Assembly: GCA_964604465.1 (NCBI GenBank)
Contig: CAZRYZ010000056.1
Coordinates: 1-9,000, forward strand
Direction of reading: 5' to 3'
Length of the DNA: 9,000 bases
Origin: Fluviibacter sp964604465
Lineage (GTDB): Bacteria > Pseudomonadota > Gammaproteobacteria > Burkholderiales > Rhodocyclaceae
Position numbers and translations under genes: made by a program. Numbering within the stretch: the stretch's first letter is position 1; the number at the start of each line of letters is the position of its first letter. Below are positions 1 through 6,455 of this stretch, piece after piece. The notes beneath the pieces were generated by a model. It was given only the letters and a program-made list of their open reading frames with translations, did not search any database and was not told the DNA's origin.

Positions 1-153
1 TGGCAAGGCAAACGTGTTCAGATTCAGGAGGCCGGTCAGATTATCCTGCAGGGCATTGCTGCGGGTGTGGATACGACAGGAGCACTGTGTATTAAAACCC
101 CCGCCGGGGTTGAGCGGGTTGTCACGGGCGATGTGAGCCTGCGCAAGGTATAG
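1..153 (+). CDS. birA: Biotin--protein ligase BirA, C-terminal end (5' truncated by window)
   Basis: This is the last 50 codons of an open frame that enters from the left edge and stops at TAG 151-153. The peptide contains GIAAGVDTTGALCIK followed near its end by GDVSLRKV. This fits the C-terminal SH3-like domain of biotin protein ligases, where a G-x-a-x-G-[IV]-D-x-x-G-x-L stretch precedes a closing G-[ED]-V-S-[LV]-R. The full enzyme activates biotin to biotinyl-5'-AMP and attaches it to the biotin carboxyl carrier protein of acetyl-CoA carboxylase. In bifunctional forms it also represses the biotin operon through an N-terminal helix-turn-helix. That domain lies outside the window, so repressor function cannot be judged. 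The next gene, coaX, starts 9 bp downstream on the same strand. A birA-coaX pair is common in Beta- and Gammaproteobacteria and supports the call. Confidence 0.87.
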   Translation, partial: WQGKRVQIQEAGQIILQGIAAGVDTTGALCIKTPAGVERVVTGDVSLRKV

Positions 154-162
154 TGCCACTCT

Positions 163-897
163 ATGAAACTCTTACTGGACATGGGCAACACCCGCCTGAA
201 GTGGGGGCTGGCTGACGAAGGTCAGCCTGACCGTGTGCAGCTTCAGCGTTCGGGGGCTCTCGATTATGGAACAGAAAGTCTGGCTGCCTGGGCTGAAGAA
301 TGTCAGTCTTGCTTGCTAGATGACATCTGTTTTGCCAGCGTTGTGGATGCCGAACGGGAGAAGGCCGTGCTCTCTGCCTTACCGGGGCACCTTGGTCCAC
401 GCCGTCTTCAGGTGTCTGAGTCAATCGCTGGACTTGAAAATGCCTATGCGACCCCCGAGACACTGGGCGTTGATCGCTGGGCCGCCGCCATCGGTGCCTG
501 GTCGCTGATGGGCGGACCCTGTCTGGTGATTAGCGCCGGCACAGCGACCACGGTCGATCTGATTCAGGTTAACCAAAGGGGTGCTATCTATCGGGGTGGT
601 CTGATTCTGCCCGGTGTCAGTCTGATGCTGGAAGCCCTGCATAAGGGCACCGCCCGCTTACCGCAGGCCGTGGGTGTGTATCGTGCGGCACCGGACGTGG
701 CCGATAACACCCTGGATGCCATGACCTCGGGGGCACTTGAGGCAACGTGTGGTGCCATTGAGCGGATGGCCCAGCGCCTGGATAACAGGGCCCCATGGGT
801 CATCACTGGGGGGGGTGCGCCGCGTCTGGCATCGGTTCTGGGGGCTCGGGCGAAAGTGATTGATGGGTTAGTGCTGGAGGGGCTGGCCCGTGTTTGA
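163..897 (+). CDS. coaX: Type III pantothenate kinase
   Basis: The 244-residue product fits CoaX, which phosphorylates pantothenate to 4'-phosphopantothenate with ATP, the first step of CoA synthesis in the cytoplasm. Visible family motifs in order: the N-terminal phosphate loop LLDMGNTRLKW (residues 4-14, Asp6), ETLGVDRW (99-106, with the conserved Asp104 of the DRW motif), ISAGTATTVD (123-132), RGGLILPGVSLMLEAL (144-159) and the C-terminal ITGGGAP (214-220). Length is normal for the family. The ATG at 163 lies only 9 bp after the birA stop. No good Shine-Dalgarno precedes it (an AAGG at 145-148 is 14 bases away), so translation is probably coupled to birA. One variation: residue 124 is Ser where many members have Asp (DAGTA). 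I believe several proteobacterial homologues share such a change, so I do not infer loss of activity. Confidence 0.94.
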   Translation: MKLLLDMGNTRLKWGLADEGQPDRVQLQRSGALDYGTESLAAWAEECQSCLLDDICFASVVDAEREKAVLSALPGHLGPRRLQVSESIAGLENAYATPETLGVDRWAAAIGAWSLMGGPCLVISAGTATTVDLIQVNQRGAIYRGGLILPGVSLMLEALHKGTARLPQAVGVYRAAPDVADNTLDAMTSGALEATCGAIERMAQRLDNRAPWVITGGGAPRLASVLGARAKVIDGLVLEGLARV

Positions 898-912
898 TGG
901 GGGCAATAAGAG

Positions 913-2307
913 ATGAGCCGTCTTAAGAAAATTAAGAACAAGAAACTGCCACCCAAGGCACCCAGTAATTTTAGAATGGTCCTCACCGAGGAGCTATTGG
1001 CACTCTGGTCATTTATCACCAGCAACTGGATCTATGTCCTGCCGGGTATTTTGCTATTGGTCGTGGTGATTTATCTGGTGCGACCCGTCCCGCCGAAGAC
1101 CGTCACGATCGCCACCGGGCAGGCACACTCCTCTGCGGATGTGGTCGGGCATCAGTACCGCGAATTCTTCCGGCAGTACGGGGTCAATCTGGAACTCGTC
1201 AAAACGCGCGGTAATGAAGAAAACCTGCTGCTCCTTGAGCAGGGCAAGGTGGATGCCGTGTTTTCCCAGGGCGGGATGCCCTTAGGCGAAAACACGGACC
1301 ACCTGTTGTCTCTGGGCGCCATCTCCAATTTGCCACTCTGGCTGTTTTACCATGGTGCAGAGGCGCATGAGGTCGATCTCAACAGCTTTCTAGCCGGTCG
1401 CCGCACCTCCGTGAATATCAAGGGCAGCAGTACCCAGGCGTTACTTCGGCCCATTCTCGCCGATCAGGGCATCGATATCAGCGCGTCCCCCGGGTTAGTG
1501 CACCTGAATACGGCCGAATCGATTCAGGCTTTCAAAGACCACAAGATCGATGCGTTGTTTCTTGCCGGTAGTATGGATTCCCAGAACCTGCGTGATCTGG
1601 TTCTGGTGCCCGGAGCCCGCATTTACAGCTTTAAGTTAGCCGATGCCTATGCGCGCCACTTTCCCTATCTGTCTGCGCTGACACTGCCAGCGGGTTCTTT
1701 CAGAATTCATCCGCCGCTTCCGGTCAATGATGTCCGGTTAATCGCCACTACGCTCGACTTGCTGACCACGGATGCGTTGCATCCGGCATTGCAGTTGTTG
1801 TTTATGGAAGCGACTGCCGACTTTGAGGCGCATCGTATTGCTTATTTCTCGCGGGGTAGATTCCCGGCCTACATCGATACCCGAATTCCTGAAAGCGATG
1901 TGGCGCGTCGTTACTTCAAGAGTGGTTCGCCCCTTTTGTGGGGGCATGCGCCGTATTGGGTCGCGAGCCTCTTTGACGAGGCCTGGTTCTATCTGCTGGC
2001 GATTGGCGCCATTGTGATTCCGTTAGTCAGCTTTGTGCCAAGCTACCGGCGGACACACGCCTCATTGAGCATCGAATCCTGTTACGATGATTTACGCCGT
2101 ATCGAGGTGGCCATTTCCCGTTCGCAGACGGGAGCTGAGCCGCTGGATCCATTGCTGCTGGAAGAGATTGGTCGCCTGAAAGATCGGGCTCGTGAGCTCT
2201 GGGTGCCTACGGGTAACCGGACGGCGTATTACGATCTTCTGGCGGCGATTCATATTGTGCGTGAAGACCTGCTCGCTTCGCTCAATCGAGCGGCGGCCTC
2301 TCACTAG
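913..2307 (+). CDS. Membrane-anchored TAXI-family (TRAP-type) solute-binding protein
   Basis: The 464-residue protein begins with a Lys-rich cytoplasmic tail, followed by a transmembrane segment at about residues 37-57. A periplasmic domain follows to about residue 350. Its start, VTIATGQAHSSADVVGHQY (64-82), and the later stretches GKVDAVFSQGG (111-121) and RTSVNIKGSSTQALLRPIL (164-182) match the TAXI solute-binding fold (COG2358). A second hydrophobic segment (about 357-376) is followed by YRR and a predicted helical cytoplasmic tail of about 85 residues. Classic TAXI proteins are about 320 residues with a cleaved signal peptide, so this one is unusual in being tethered at both ends. No TRAP DctQ/DctM-type permease gene is present in the window, and the ligand is unknown. 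The start is ATG 913, 15 bp after the coaX stop, with GGGGG at 899-903 as a plausible ribosome site. The gene ends on a stop codon overlapping that of the opposing gene. The family call is fairly firm; a transport role is inference, and a sensory role is possible. Confidence 0.8.
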   Translation: MSRLKKIKNKKLPPKAPSNFRMVLTEELLALWSFITSNWIYVLPGILLLVVVIYLVRPVPPKTVTIATGQAHSSADVVGHQYREFFRQYGVNLELVKTRGNEENLLLLEQGKVDAVFSQGGMPLGENTDHLLSLGAISNLPLWLFYHGAEAHEVDLNSFLAGRRTSVNIKGSSTQALLRPILADQGIDISASPGLVHLNTAESIQAFKDHKIDALFLAGSMDSQNLRDLVLVPGARIYSFKLADAYARHFPYLSALTLPAGSFRIHPPLPVNDVRLIATTLDLLTTDALHPALQLLFMEATADFEAHRIAYFSRGRFPAYIDTRIPESDVARRYFKSGSPLLWGHAPYWVASLFDEAWFYLLAIGAIVIPLVSFVPSYRRTHASLSIESCYDDLRRIEVAISRSQTGAEPLDPLLLEEIGRLKDRARELWVPTGNRTAYYDLLAAIHIVREDLLASLNRAAASH

Positions 2308-3089
2308 ATTTCGATAACGGGCAGATTGCCCACATGCCCACGAAGTGCTTGCCGCGCTTCGCGCCAATTGGGGTACATGGTTTCGACGACCGCCCAGAAT
2401 CGGGGGCTGTGATTCATTTCCTTCAGGTGCGCGAGTTCGTGCGTGACCACGTAGTCGATCATCGGGATCGGCAAATGAATGAGTCGCCAGTTCAGCCGGA
2501 TATGCCCGCGTGAATTACAGCTACCCCAGCGTGTCCGGGCCTGGGTCAGCGAAAGCGTTGGCATGGAAACGCCGAGCAGCTCAGCGTAGTGCGCTACCCG
2601 TTTTTCAAAACACTCGAGTGCCCGTTGGCGCAGCCAGCCGACCAGAGCCCGGTGGGTACGGGTGATATCAACGGGAACCCGGGTGGAGAGTTTGAGTAAC
2701 CCATTGGTGAGCTGAATCTGCGGGGTGCGTGCCGTATGTGTTTGCACTTCAACCGGGAGTGATTCCCCCAGATAGGGTAGGGGGTGGCCGTGATGAATCG
2801 ACCAGGTCTGGAGAAAACGCTCCTCCCGCCACTCATCGAGTTTCTGGATGACCCAGTTTTCGTGTGTCTGAATGAGCTGCTCTGCTTCGCGTAGGGTCGT
2901 GCGCATCGGTCCGAGTACGCGCAAGCCCCGGTGATCAATCGTCAGGCTCAGGCTGCGCCGGCGGCGGCGCTTGATCGTATAGGGAACAATGCGGTCGGCG
3001 AGCGTGATGCTGCGGGGTTGCTCATCGGGCGCGGGCACCCTCTGATCTGGTTCGCCGTTACCGAACAGCAGGAAGTTCATCCATCGCAT
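2304..3089 (-). CDS. YgjP-like (COG1451) zinc metallopeptidase, M48-type HExxH
   Basis: The product carries the zinc-protease signature VVTHELAHLKEMNHSPRFW: HELAH has the two zinc-binding His and the catalytic Glu, and the later His in NHSPRFW is the expected third ligand. Upstream of it lies RTRWGSCNSRGHIRLNWRL, the typical conserved stretch of the YgjP/DUF45 group. These cytoplasmic SprT-like proteins have no well-settled substrate. No signal peptide or membrane segment is seen. The start is uncertain. The open frame reaches a GTG at 3110 (268 aa) with no ribosome site. ATG 3089 (261 aa, GGA six bases upstream) and ATG 3080 (258 aa) are better candidates; I use 3089. All of these starts lie inside the end of plsC in another frame, so translation is probably coupled. 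The 3' end shares CTAG with the opposing TAXI gene. A peptidase of this type after plsC recurs in proteobacterial glyS-gmhB-plsC clusters. Confidence 0.86.
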   Translation of the reverse strand: MRWMNFLLFGNGEPDQRVPAPDEQPRSITLADRIVPYTIKRRRRRSLSLTIDHRGLRVLGPMRTTLREAEQLIQTHENWVIQKLDEWREERFLQTWSIHHGHPLPYLGESLPVEVQTHTARTPQIQLTNGLLKLSTRVPVDITRTHRALVGWLRQRALECFEKRVAHYAELLGVSMPTLSLTQARTRWGSCNSRGHIRLNWRLIHLPIPMIDYVVTHELAHLKEMNHSPRFWAVVETMYPNWREARQALRGHVGNLPVIEI

Positions 3090-3783
3090 CTCGAATCCAT
3101 GTTTCGACACGTTGGTTTAATTCTGCGTCACTCAGGCCATTAGGGTCAATGGCTGGTCCGAATCGACAGGTGATAGTGCCAGACTGTTTGATGAAGGCAT
3201 TGCGTGGCCAGAGCTCTCCCGCATTGTGAGCCACCGGAATAACTGGCGCGCCTGTGCGCGTTGCCAGATGGGCCCCACCGGCTTTGAATCTGCCCATCTT
3301 GCCCGGAGCGACACGCGTCCCTTCCGGAAAGATGATGATCGACAACCCTTCAGCCAATCGCTGCCGACCCTGTGTGACGATTTTTTCAAGCGCAGATTTG
3401 CCCGAGCTGCGATCAATCCAGATCATCCTGAGGCCCCATAGCGCCCAGCCAAAAAACGGGATGTAGAGGAGCTCACGTTTCAGCACAAACACGGCGGGTG
3501 GTGTCCAGACCTGAAGTGCTACCGTCTCCCAGGCCGACTGGTGTTTGGCGAGGTAGATGGCTGGTGTCGATGGGATGTTATCGCGCCCCTCAACGACGAC
3601 CCGGATGCCGAGCACAAAGCGGGTCAATAGCATGAACCCGGCGCGCCAGAAATTACAGACCTTATAGCAACTGATAAAGCGCGGCCTTGATGGGAGAACG
3701 TAGGTGCAGAGCACCAGAATGCCACAGAAGATGGTCCAGAGGGCGAGCAGGATGCTGAAAAGCGTGGAGCGGACCAGGGTCAT
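3058..3783 (-). CDS. plsC: 1-acyl-sn-glycerol-3-phosphate acyltransferase (lysophosphatidate acyltransferase)
   Basis: The 241-residue protein fits PlsC, which acylates lysophosphatidic acid at sn-2 to give phosphatidic acid at the inner membrane. An N-terminal hydrophobic helix (about residues 7-30) is followed by the acyltransferase blocks: AKHQSAWET (79-87, catalytic His81), KRELLYIPFFGWAL (102-115), the substrate-binding FPEGTR (152-157) and GAPVIPVAHNAGELW (178-192). The first block reads H-x4-E rather than the textbook H-x4-D. This HQSxWET form is, as far as I know, found in a proteobacterial subgroup and is not evidence of inactivation. The start is ATG 3783, only 3 bp after the gmhB stop. 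The end overlaps the beginning of the peptidase gene by about 30 bp. Its position after gmhB places membrane lipid synthesis beside LPS core supply in one likely transcript. Confidence 0.93.
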   Translation of the reverse strand: MTLVRSTLFSILLALWTIFCGILVLCTYVLPSRPRFISCYKVCNFWRAGFMLLTRFVLGIRVVVEGRDNIPSTPAIYLAKHQSAWETVALQVWTPPAVFVLKRELLYIPFFGWALWGLRMIWIDRSSGKSALEKIVTQGRQRLAEGLSIIIFPEGTRVAPGKMGRFKAGGAHLATRTGAPVIPVAHNAGELWPRNAFIKQSGTITCRFGPAIDPNGLSDAELNQRVETWIRDAMDELPAVR

Positions 3784-3786
3784 CGA

Positions 3787-4335
3787 CTACTTCTCGGCGT
3801 CCTGGGTCAGGAGTGCCTCAACGGCCTGCGCCAGATCATCGTAAATGAGGGTGTTGGCGGGCAAGTTGCCCTCAGCCTCGGTCTTGGTGCCTTTGCCGGT
3901 ACGAACCAGTATGGGCGCACAACCCGCAGCGCTGCCAGCCTGCAGATCACGGAGCGAGTCACCGATGGTGGGCACGCCGGTCAGATCCATGTTGTAGACC
4001 TGGGCGATACGCTCGTACATACCGGGTTTGGGTTTGCGGCAATCACACTGATCTTCAGACGTGTGCGGACAATAAAAGATCGCGTCAATCCGGCCGCCCA
4101 CGGCGGCCAGTGCCTTGTGCATCTTTTCATGCATGGCGTTTAGCGTATCCATATCAAAGAGACCGCGCCCAATGCCCGATTGGTTGGTGGCCACGAGAAT
4201 GCGATAACCCGCCTGGTTCAGCCGGGCAATCGCTTCCAGGCTCCCCTCAATAGGCTTCCATTCGGCCGGCGACTTGATATAAAGCGCCGAATCGATATTG
4301 ATGACGCCGTCACGGTCAAGGATGATGGTCTTCAT
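3787..4335 (-). CDS. gmhB: D-glycero-beta-D-manno-heptose-1,7-bisphosphate 7-phosphatase
   Basis: The 182-residue HAD-family phosphatase removes the C7 phosphate of heptose bisphosphate on the way to ADP-heptose for the LPS inner core. It shows the HAD motif I LDRDGVIN (nucleophile Asp7, acid/base Asp9), the histidinol-phosphatase/GmhB-type TNQSGIGRG (50-58), and the structural zinc site CPH...CDC (Cys89, His91, Cys97, Cys99). It also has the RKPKPGM motif III (100-106) and the metal-binding GDSLRD of motif IV (125-130). Length is normal. The start is ATG 4335, 20 bp after the glyS stop, with GGGAG at 4346-4350 as a plausible ribosome site. It lies between glyS and plsC. The zinc loop and compact length fit GmhB better than a histidinol phosphatase. 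The anomer specificity (beta for LPS) is taken from the Gram-negative setting. Confidence 0.95.
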   Translation of the reverse strand: MKTIILDRDGVINIDSALYIKSPAEWKPIEGSLEAIARLNQAGYRILVATNQSGIGRGLFDMDTLNAMHEKMHKALAAVGGRIDAIFYCPHTSEDQCDCRKPKPGMYERIAQVYNMDLTGVPTIGDSLRDLQAGSAAGCAPILVRTGKGTKTEAEGNLPANTLIYDDLAQAVEALLTQDAEK

Positions 4336-4355
4336 GAGGCGCTGACTCCCGGGGC

Positions 4356-6455
4356 TTAGACGGCGAGACGGGCGATGTCGGCGACCGCATTCATCTGGTC
4401 GGACAGGGCTTTGAGAAGCGCCAGTCGATTCTGGCGGACCTTGGCATCTTCTGCCATCACCATCACATCCTCAAAGAAGGCGTCGACGCTGCTGCGCACT
4501 TTGGCCAGCGCCATCAGGGCATCGGTGTAGGCCTCGGCCCGCATGGCATCGCTCACAATGGGTGCGAGCGCCGTAACCTGATCAAACAGCGCTTTTTCCG
4601 GCGCTTCGGTGAGCAGCGACTGTTGGGGCGCGCCCAGAGTAGAAAGGTCGTCCACTTTCTTGAGCAGGTTACCAATACGCTTGTTGGCGGCGGCGAGTGC
4701 CTGGGCATCCGGCTGAGCAGTGAATTCGCGAACGGCCGCCAGGCGGGCCGGTACACGGTCAATGCGTGCCGGGTTGAGTCCGAGCACGGCCTCTATCACG
4801 TCCTGAGGTTCGCCCTGGTCCTTGAGAAGATTGCGCAGGCGATCCGTGATGAAACCCAGCAGAGCGGGCTCGAAGTCGGGCTGCAAGGTTCCGGCCGGGA
4901 AGGTGGCCGCAGACCACTGGATGAGCTGTGGGAGTTCGAGGGGAAGCTGACGCTCCATCAGCAGACGGAGGACGCCCAGCGCCGCACGGCGTAAACCGAA
5001 GGGGTCGCGGTCGCCGGTCGGCTTTTCGCCAATGCCAAAGAACGCCACCAGCGTATCCAGCTTATCAGCCAGCGCCACGGCGCAGCCCACATTATTGCCG
5101 GGCAGCTCGTCGCCGGCAAAACGCGGGCGGTAGTGATCGGCAATCGCTTCGGCGACATCAGCCGCTTCGCCATCATGCTGGGCATAGTAGCGGCCCATGA
5201 TGCCTTGCAGTTCGGGGAACTCGCCGACCATATCGGTGACAAGATCCGCCTTGGCCAGTTCGGCGGCGCGGGCGACATGGGTCGTGTCAGCGCCAATGGC
5301 ATGAGCGATCTGGGTGGCTAGATTCTGCACGCGGAGCAGGCGATCCAGCTGAGATCCCAGCTTGTTGTGATACACCACATTGCCCAGCTTGGCGATCCGC
5401 GAGGCCAGGGGTTCCTTGCGATCCTGCGTGAAGAAGAAGCGCGCATCCGAGAGGCGTGGTCGCACCACGCGCTGGTTACCACCGATGATGTGCTTCGGAT
5501 CGGCCACCTGCATGTTCGAGACGATCAGGAACTGATTGCGCAGCTTGCCGGTGTTGTCGAGCAGTGGGAAATACTTCTGGTTCTGCTGCATGGTCAGAAT
5601 CAGACACTCCTGCGGCACTTCGAGAAATTCCGGTTCGAACTCACCCACGTAAACCACAGGCCATTCGACCAGCGCCGTCACCTCATCAAGCAGGCCATCC
5701 GCCTGGTTAATCTGTGCGCCTAATGCCTGGGCCTTGGCGGCGAGCTGCGTGGCGATGGTGCCCCGGCGTTCTGCGTAATCCGCCACGACCTTGCCGTCGT
5801 TGCGCAGCGTTTCGGCGTACGCATCGGCACTCGGGATCGTAATCAGGCCTTGCGACAGGAAGCGGTGCCCCAGCGTTTGTTGGCGTGACTGTAGGCCGAG
5901 CACCTCGCCCGGGATCAGTTGTTCGCCATGCAGTTGGATCAGACCATGCACCGGTCGGACAAACTGAACGTCGGAATCACCCCAGCGCATGACTTTAGGA
6001 ATCGGCAGTTTCTTGAGGGAGTCACTGACGATACCGCTTAGGGCATCCGCCAAGGGGGCGCCAGCGACCTGCATCGTGTAGAAGAAGGTCTCGGACTTGC
6101 CGTCCATGCGCTTGGTGAACTTGGAAAGCTCGCTCGCAGGAATGCCCTTGGCGTCCAGTTTCTTGAGCAGGGCCGGCGAAGGGGTGCCATCGGCGCCAAG
6201 CGCCACGCTCACCGGCATCAGCTTTTCTTCGACTTCCTGATTCGGAGCCACCGAAAGTACATCGGGTATCAGCACAGCCAGACGGCGTGGTGTGGCAAAC
6301 CACTGATAAGTCAGGTTGTCGGCTACGAGTTTTTTCTGGACCAGACCGGCATAGACGCCGGCCGAGAACACTTCACCAAAACGGGCCAGTGCCTTCGGGG
6401 GCAGTTCTTCGGTCAATAGCTCGACCAGCAGGGGGGCTTTGCTTACTGAAGTCAT
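4356..6455 (-). CDS. glyS: Glycine--tRNA ligase beta subunit
   Basis: This is the large subunit of the bacterial alpha2beta2 glycyl-tRNA synthetase, contributing tRNA binding and the body of the enzyme. From the chosen start it has 699 residues, close to the usual 690-700. Typical stretches include LLTEELPPKALARF (13-26), ARFFFTQDRKEPLASRI (338-354), YHNKLGSQLD (362-371), GRYYAQHDGE (421-430) and KPTGDRDPFGLRRAALG (478-494). A C-terminal helical DALR-type anticodon-binding region follows, with DAFFEDVMVMAED at 658-670. The open frame runs up to 6488, but two adjacent ATGs at 6458 and 6455 follow an AGGAGG at 6463-6468. The second ATG has the better 7-base spacing and is used here. Its A is also the last base of the glyQ TGA stop, so translation of the two subunits is probably coupled. 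No frameshift or unusual composition is seen. Confidence 0.96.
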   Translation of the reverse strand: MTSVSKAPLLVELLTEELPPKALARFGEVFSAGVYAGLVQKKLVADNLTYQWFATPRRLAVLIPDVLSVAPNQEVEEKLMPVSVALGADGTPSPALLKKLDAKGIPASELSKFTKRMDGKSETFFYTMQVAGAPLADALSGIVSDSLKKLPIPKVMRWGDSDVQFVRPVHGLIQLHGEQLIPGEVLGLQSRQQTLGHRFLSQGLITIPSADAYAETLRNDGKVVADYAERRGTIATQLAAKAQALGAQINQADGLLDEVTALVEWPVVYVGEFEPEFLEVPQECLILTMQQNQKYFPLLDNTGKLRNQFLIVSNMQVADPKHIIGGNQRVVRPRLSDARFFFTQDRKEPLASRIAKLGNVVYHNKLGSQLDRLLRVQNLATQIAHAIGADTTHVARAAELAKADLVTDMVGEFPELQGIMGRYYAQHDGEAADVAEAIADHYRPRFAGDELPGNNVGCAVALADKLDTLVAFFGIGEKPTGDRDPFGLRRAALGVLRLLMERQLPLELPQLIQWSAATFPAGTLQPDFEPALLGFITDRLRNLLKDQGEPQDVIEAVLGLNPARIDRVPARLAAVREFTAQPDAQALAAANKRIGNLLKKVDDLSTLGAPQQSLLTEAPEKALFDQVTALAPIVSDAMRAEAYTDALMALAKVRSSVDAFFEDVMVMAEDAKVRQNRLALLKALSDQMNAVADIARLAV

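Noticed and set aside
588..1025. Minus-strand open frame of 145 codons across the coaX-TAXI junction
   Set aside because: It is antisense to two recognisable genes and shows no recognisable motif; treated as a shadow frame.
5367..5723. Plus-strand open frame of 118 codons inside glyS
   Set aside because: It is antisense to conserved GlyS sequence and is explained by the GC-rich codon pattern of that gene.
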